DNA of 64,000 nucleotides, taken from assembly GCA_001939945.1 (NCBI GenBank), contig MOEB01000001.1:141595-205594 (forward strand), written 5' to 3'. Position 1 is the stretch's first letter. Each line of letters opens with the position of its first letter. Made by a program: the position numbers and the translations under genes. This document shows positions 61,528 to 64,000 of this stretch, one piece after another. The notes below the pieces were generated by a model, which saw only the letters and a list, made by a program, of their open reading frames with translations, did not search any database and was not told where the DNA came from. Source of the DNA: Aerophototrophica crusticola. GTDB taxonomy: Bacteria > Pseudomonadota > Alphaproteobacteria > Azospirillales > Azospirillaceae.

Positions 61528-62859
61528 ATGAGCAAGCGCCGTACAAAGCTCTATGTAGTTCTGCCCGCACAGGGTTTAACATCAGAGGCGCTGACGATTA
61601 AAGCGCTTTCGCAAAGTCATGAAGTGCTTCGGTTGAAAGATATTGTCGGTGATTTCAGATCAGCGTCAGGAAAGAATCGCATATGGTCAAGTGGAGAGGA
61701 TGTTAGCCTTCCGTTCATGAAAGACTCAATGGAAGATGATTATGAACTAGGAGAGGTGATCGACTCTTTTCTTGATGATGGCCCAAAACTCGTCAAGCTA
61801 AGTGCAGAAGGTGAGCGTATACTGCGAGCTGGCGCGTTCAGGCTCGTGCCAATTACAAAGTATCAATTGCAAGTGGCGTCAGCACCTGTGATCCTTTTCA
61901 GCAGCCCTGAGACTGGCTCCGCGGTGGCGGGTTATAACGATTTCCTGCGGACGCACTTTTCCGAACCTCTATCCTCGGCAAGCTCGCCGAAAGGAGAAGG
62001 GGTTACCGTTGCCGTCGTGGACAGTGGCGTCGACGGCAATCATTCCCGGTTGGCGGGTCGAGTGACCGGAGGTCGATGCACAGTCCAGGGGGAGAACCCC
62101 CTTGATTGGGGCGCATGCTCGACGGACAAGGGTGCCCACGGAACGCATGTGGCTGGGATTATTTGTGCGGGGGGCGATCCAAGTTCAGGTCCGGTCGGGG
62201 TGGCGCCAGGGGCCAAGGTCAGGAGCTATCGGGTTTTTCCAAAAGACATGTCGGATGGTGCCAGTAACTATAGCATTATTCAAGCGATCAGGGCGGCAGT
62301 CGAAGATGGATGCGATATCATAAATCTGAGTCTTGGTGGGCGCGCTGCAAAAGATGATGGCGTGAGAGATGCCGTAAACTATGCTTGGGTAAACGGTTCT
62401 GTTTGTATAGCCGCTGCGGGCAATGATAAGAGAAGGCCTGTGAGTTATCCTGCTGCCCATCATAATTGTATTGCTGTGTCGGCTATTGGAAGAGTGGGTA
62501 CGTTCCCGCCAGGGTCTACGGGCCAAACCTTTGTGAGCTCCCCATTTGCATCATCGGACCAAAACATATTCCTCGCGTCGTTCTCCAACATCGGCCCGCA
62601 GATCGATTTGACCGGCCCCGGTGTCTGGATCGTCTCGACTCTTCCGAACGGGGAAATTGGTGCCATGAGTGGCACTTCCATGGCATCCCCTGCGGTCGCC
62701 GGGTTTGCGGCTGTTGTCCTGTCCAGGAACTTGAATATATTGAACGCGAAACGGGATGAGCAGCGCTCCCACGCCATTCTCCAATCCGTGCTGAGCCGCT
62801 CCACGCAGGTCGGCCTCGGCAGCTTCGATTACGAGGGGTATGGCCTACCGAGGGTTTGA
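61528..62859 (+). CDS. S8 (subtilisin-like) serine peptidase, apparently cytoplasmic
   Basis: A 443-residue protein. Residues 1-150 are an uncharacterised N-terminal region (KLYVVLPAQGLTSEALTIKAL, later KLVKLSAEGERILRAGAFRLVPI) that may act as a prodomain; there is no signal peptide. The subtilase domain carries all residues: Asp in VAVVDSGVDGNH (about 165), His in GAHGTHVAGI (about 206), Asn in AAAGNDKR, and Ser in GAMSGTSMASPAVAG (about 382). GGTGG lies before the ATG. Codon and base composition (about 50% GC by count of sample lines) differ strongly from the flanks. It is followed at once by a small gene, which suggests a protease/partner module. Confidence 0.88.
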   Translation: MSKRRTKLYVVLPAQGLTSEALTIKALSQSHEVLRLKDIVGDFRSASGKNRIWSSGEDVSLPFMKDSMEDDYELGEVIDSFLDDGPKLVKLSAEGERILRAGAFRLVPITKYQLQVASAPVILFSSPETGSAVAGYNDFLRTHFSEPLSSASSPKGEGVTVAVVDSGVDGNHSRLAGRVTGGRCTVQGENPLDWGACSTDKGAHGTHVAGIICAGGDPSSGPVGVAPGAKVRSYRVFPKDMSDGASNYSIIQAIRAAVEDGCDIINLSLGGRAAKDDGVRDAVNYAWVNGSVCIAAAGNDKRRPVSYPAAHHNCIAVSAIGRVGTFPPGSTGQTFVSSPFASSDQNIFLASFSNIGPQIDLTGPGVWIVSTLPNGEIGAMSGTSMASPAVAGFAAVVLSRNLNILNAKRDEQRSHAILQSVLSRSTQVGLGSFDYEGYGLPRV

Positions 62860-62861
62860 CG

Positions 62862-63110
62862 ATGTCGGACAGGTTTATCCTTCAGAACTGGTCCAAGCCG
62901 TCGTCGGCGCCAGTTTCGGAAAGCCAGTCGGAGTTGGCTTCAGTTCTGGAGGATTTTCCGCAGGTCCAGCTGGTCGAGGTAGGGCCGGGTACGGCAATTA
63001 TTGAAATCGATGGCCGGAATGCCTCCGAAATTGCCCGTATCCGGTCCCGCCTGGAGGACACCTTGCATGATTGGAAGGTTTACGGTCAGAGCACCTATGG
63101 TCTGCCGTAA
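62862..63110 (+). CDS. 82-residue protein coupled to the subtilase
   Basis: Starts two bases after the subtilase stop. After a polar N-terminal tail, residues 30-82 read as strand (VQLVEVGPGTAIIEID), helix (NASEIARIRSRLEDTL) and strand (WKVYGQSTYGLP), a size and order that recalls subtilisin propeptide/inhibitor I9 folds. If so it would be a trans-acting chaperone or inhibitor of the protease. This is inference from position and predicted secondary structure; no family is recognised. TTG at 62856 is an alternative start. Confidence 0.6.
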   Translation: MSDRFILQNWSKPSSAPVSESQSELASVLEDFPQVQLVEVGPGTAIIEIDGRNASEIARIRSRLEDTLHDWKVYGQSTYGLP

Positions 63111-63125
63111 AGGTTTGATGTCATC

Positions 63126-64000
63126 TCAAGCCTCATGCACCGGCTTGCCCCGGCGGGCGCCGGGTTGGGGTGGGGCGTGGGCGCGGTTCAGGGCGGCGCG
63201 GACCCGGTCGGCCAGCTCGGACCGGCGGTAAGGCTTGCCCAGCACGTCCATGGCGGGGGTGCGCGGCCCCTCCGCCACCAGTTCCTCCGTGTAGCCGGTG
63301 GCGAGCAGCACGCCCAGGTCGGGCCGCACGGCGCGGGCCTTTTCCATGAGCACCAGCCCGTTCATGCCGCCGGGCATGACCAAATCGGTGAACAGCAGGT
63401 CCACCCGGTCGCCCGCCTCCAGCAGCTTCAGCGCCTCCTCCCCCGACGGCGCGGTGAGGACGCGGTAGCCCAGGCCCTGGAGCTGGTGGGCGGTGATGCC
63501 GCGCACGTCCTCGCTGTCGTCCACCACCAGGATCGTCTCCTCGCCGCCCTGCTCTTCCCGGGGGTGGTCGGGCACGGTCATGGGCCAGGTGGAGCGCACG
63601 GCCTGCACGGGGAAGACCATCCGCACCGTGGTGCCCTTGCCCGCCTCGCTCTGCAACTCCAGCCGGCCGCCGGACTGTTGCAGGAAACCGTGCACCATGG
63701 ACAGGCCCAGGCCCGTGCCCTTGCCGGGTCCCTTGGTGCTGAAGAAGGGCTCGATGGCCCGTTCCAGCACGTCGGGCGACATGCCCGTACCCTCGTCCCT
63801 CACCGCCAGCCAGACATAGTCGCCGGGGGTGAGCTGGTGGGCCGCGGCGTCGCCATTCAGCTTCAGGTTGCCGGTGGAGATGGTGACCTTGCCGCCCCCG
63901 GGCAGGGCGTCCCGCGCGTTGATCAGCACGTTCAGCAGGGCCATCTCCACATGGATGGGGTCCACCGTGCATTCGGGCAGGCGCGGTTTCAGGTCCAGCC
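63126..64000 (-). CDS. Hybrid sensor histidine kinase/response regulator (C-terminal part)
   Basis: Two-component signalling protein, cut by the window end. The frame is open to base 64000 (DLKPRLPECTVDPIHVEMALLNVLINARDAL), so the sensor and dimerisation domains are outside. The ATPase domain has the N box NVLINARDAL, DEGTGMS and KGPGKGTGLGLSMVHGFLQQSGG. It is followed by a receiver domain with VVDDSEDVRG, the phospho-accepting Asp in LLFTDLVMPGGMNG, ATGYTEE and the Lys in LGKPYRRSEL. The input signal is unknown. Confidence 0.9.
   Translation of the reverse strand, partial: LDLKPRLPECTVDPIHVEMALLNVLINARDALPGGGKVTISTGNLKLNGDAAAHQLTPGDYVWLAVRDEGTGMSPDVLERAIEPFFSTKGPGKGTGLGLSMVHGFLQQSGGRLELQSEAGKGTTVRMVFPVQAVRSTWPMTVPDHPREEQGGEETILVVDDSEDVRGITAHQLQGLGYRVLTAPSGEEALKLLEAGDRVDLLFTDLVMPGGMNGLVLMEKARAVRPDLGVLLATGYTEELVAEGPRTPAMDVLGKPYRRSELADRVRAALNRAHAPPQPGARRGKPVHEA

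Noticed and set aside
1-64000. CRISPR arrays, tRNA or rRNA genes
   Set aside because: None could be recognised by reading; no spaced direct-repeat arrays and no tRNA-like cloverleaf with CCA-type ends were noticed. A covariance search was not possible.

Overview
The window is 64 kb of high-GC bacterial chromosome with dense coding on both strands. Gene content and order point to an alphaproteobacterium, probably near Azospirillum/Niveispirillum (Rhodospirillales). The markers are a tkt-gap-DUF3126-fba-thiE neighbourhood, zapA followed by a 6S RNA and the 5-formyl-THF cyclo-ligase, thrC followed by an M16 peptidase and a GNAT, and a complete seven-gene mrp antiporter operon. The genus is inference from recognised protein families; no search was run.

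Region by region. (1) 1-12.9 kb is an exopolysaccharide locus: a partial nucleotide-sugar epimerase, a WbaP/ExoY-type initiating phosphoglycosyltransferase, UDP-xylose synthase, three glycosyltransferases, a Wzc-type tyrosine autokinase/chain-length regulator, and a large secreted-looking beta-helix/RTX-like protein with a Pro-Thr linker. (2) 13-17.2 kb has a GNAT with a cysteine-rich tail, convergent with a two-gene HicA-like/HTH module that resembles an unstudied toxin-antitoxin pair, then a GH17-GT2 beta-glucan synthase fusion. (3) 17.4-22.4 kb has a HIT protein, a LysR/MFS divergent pair, a GST, a FemAB-like protein and an MntA-HepT module. (4) 22.5-28.9 kb has epmA, two adjacent membrane-anchored coiled-coil paralogues, an unknown protein, thrC, an M16 peptidase and a GNAT. 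(5) 29-41.5 kb has a multicopper oxidase, thiE, class I aldolase, a DevBCA-type ABC exporter, gapdh, an orphan HigA-like antitoxin and transketolase; pgk is not seen beside them. (6) 41.8-44.2 kb has a coiled-coil protein, zapA, 6S RNA, fau and a ymdB-type phosphodiesterase. (7) 44.3-53.7 kb is ion homeostasis: a CPA2 antiporter, a Ca2+/Na+ antiporter, a P-loop kinase-like gene and mrpABCDEFG. (8) 53.9-60.4 kb has a POT peptide transporter, ribokinase, a secreted protein, fadD, a small membrane protein and an alpha/beta hydrolase. (9) 60.6 kb to the end has a TPR gene whose 3' end runs into a distinctly AT-richer island. The island carries a cytoplasmic-looking subtilase and an 82-residue partner. 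The window ends in a truncated hybrid histidine kinase.

Several palindromic dispersed repeats sit at gene ends, including a 148-bp composite element that starts on the mnhG stop codon. The best candidates for undescribed biology are the HicA-like/HTH pair with an operator-like palindrome (13.7-14.5 kb), the subtilase plus small-protein island (61.4-63.1 kb), the tandem coiled-coil paralogues (23.6-24.7 kb), and the beta-helix protein inside the polysaccharide locus.
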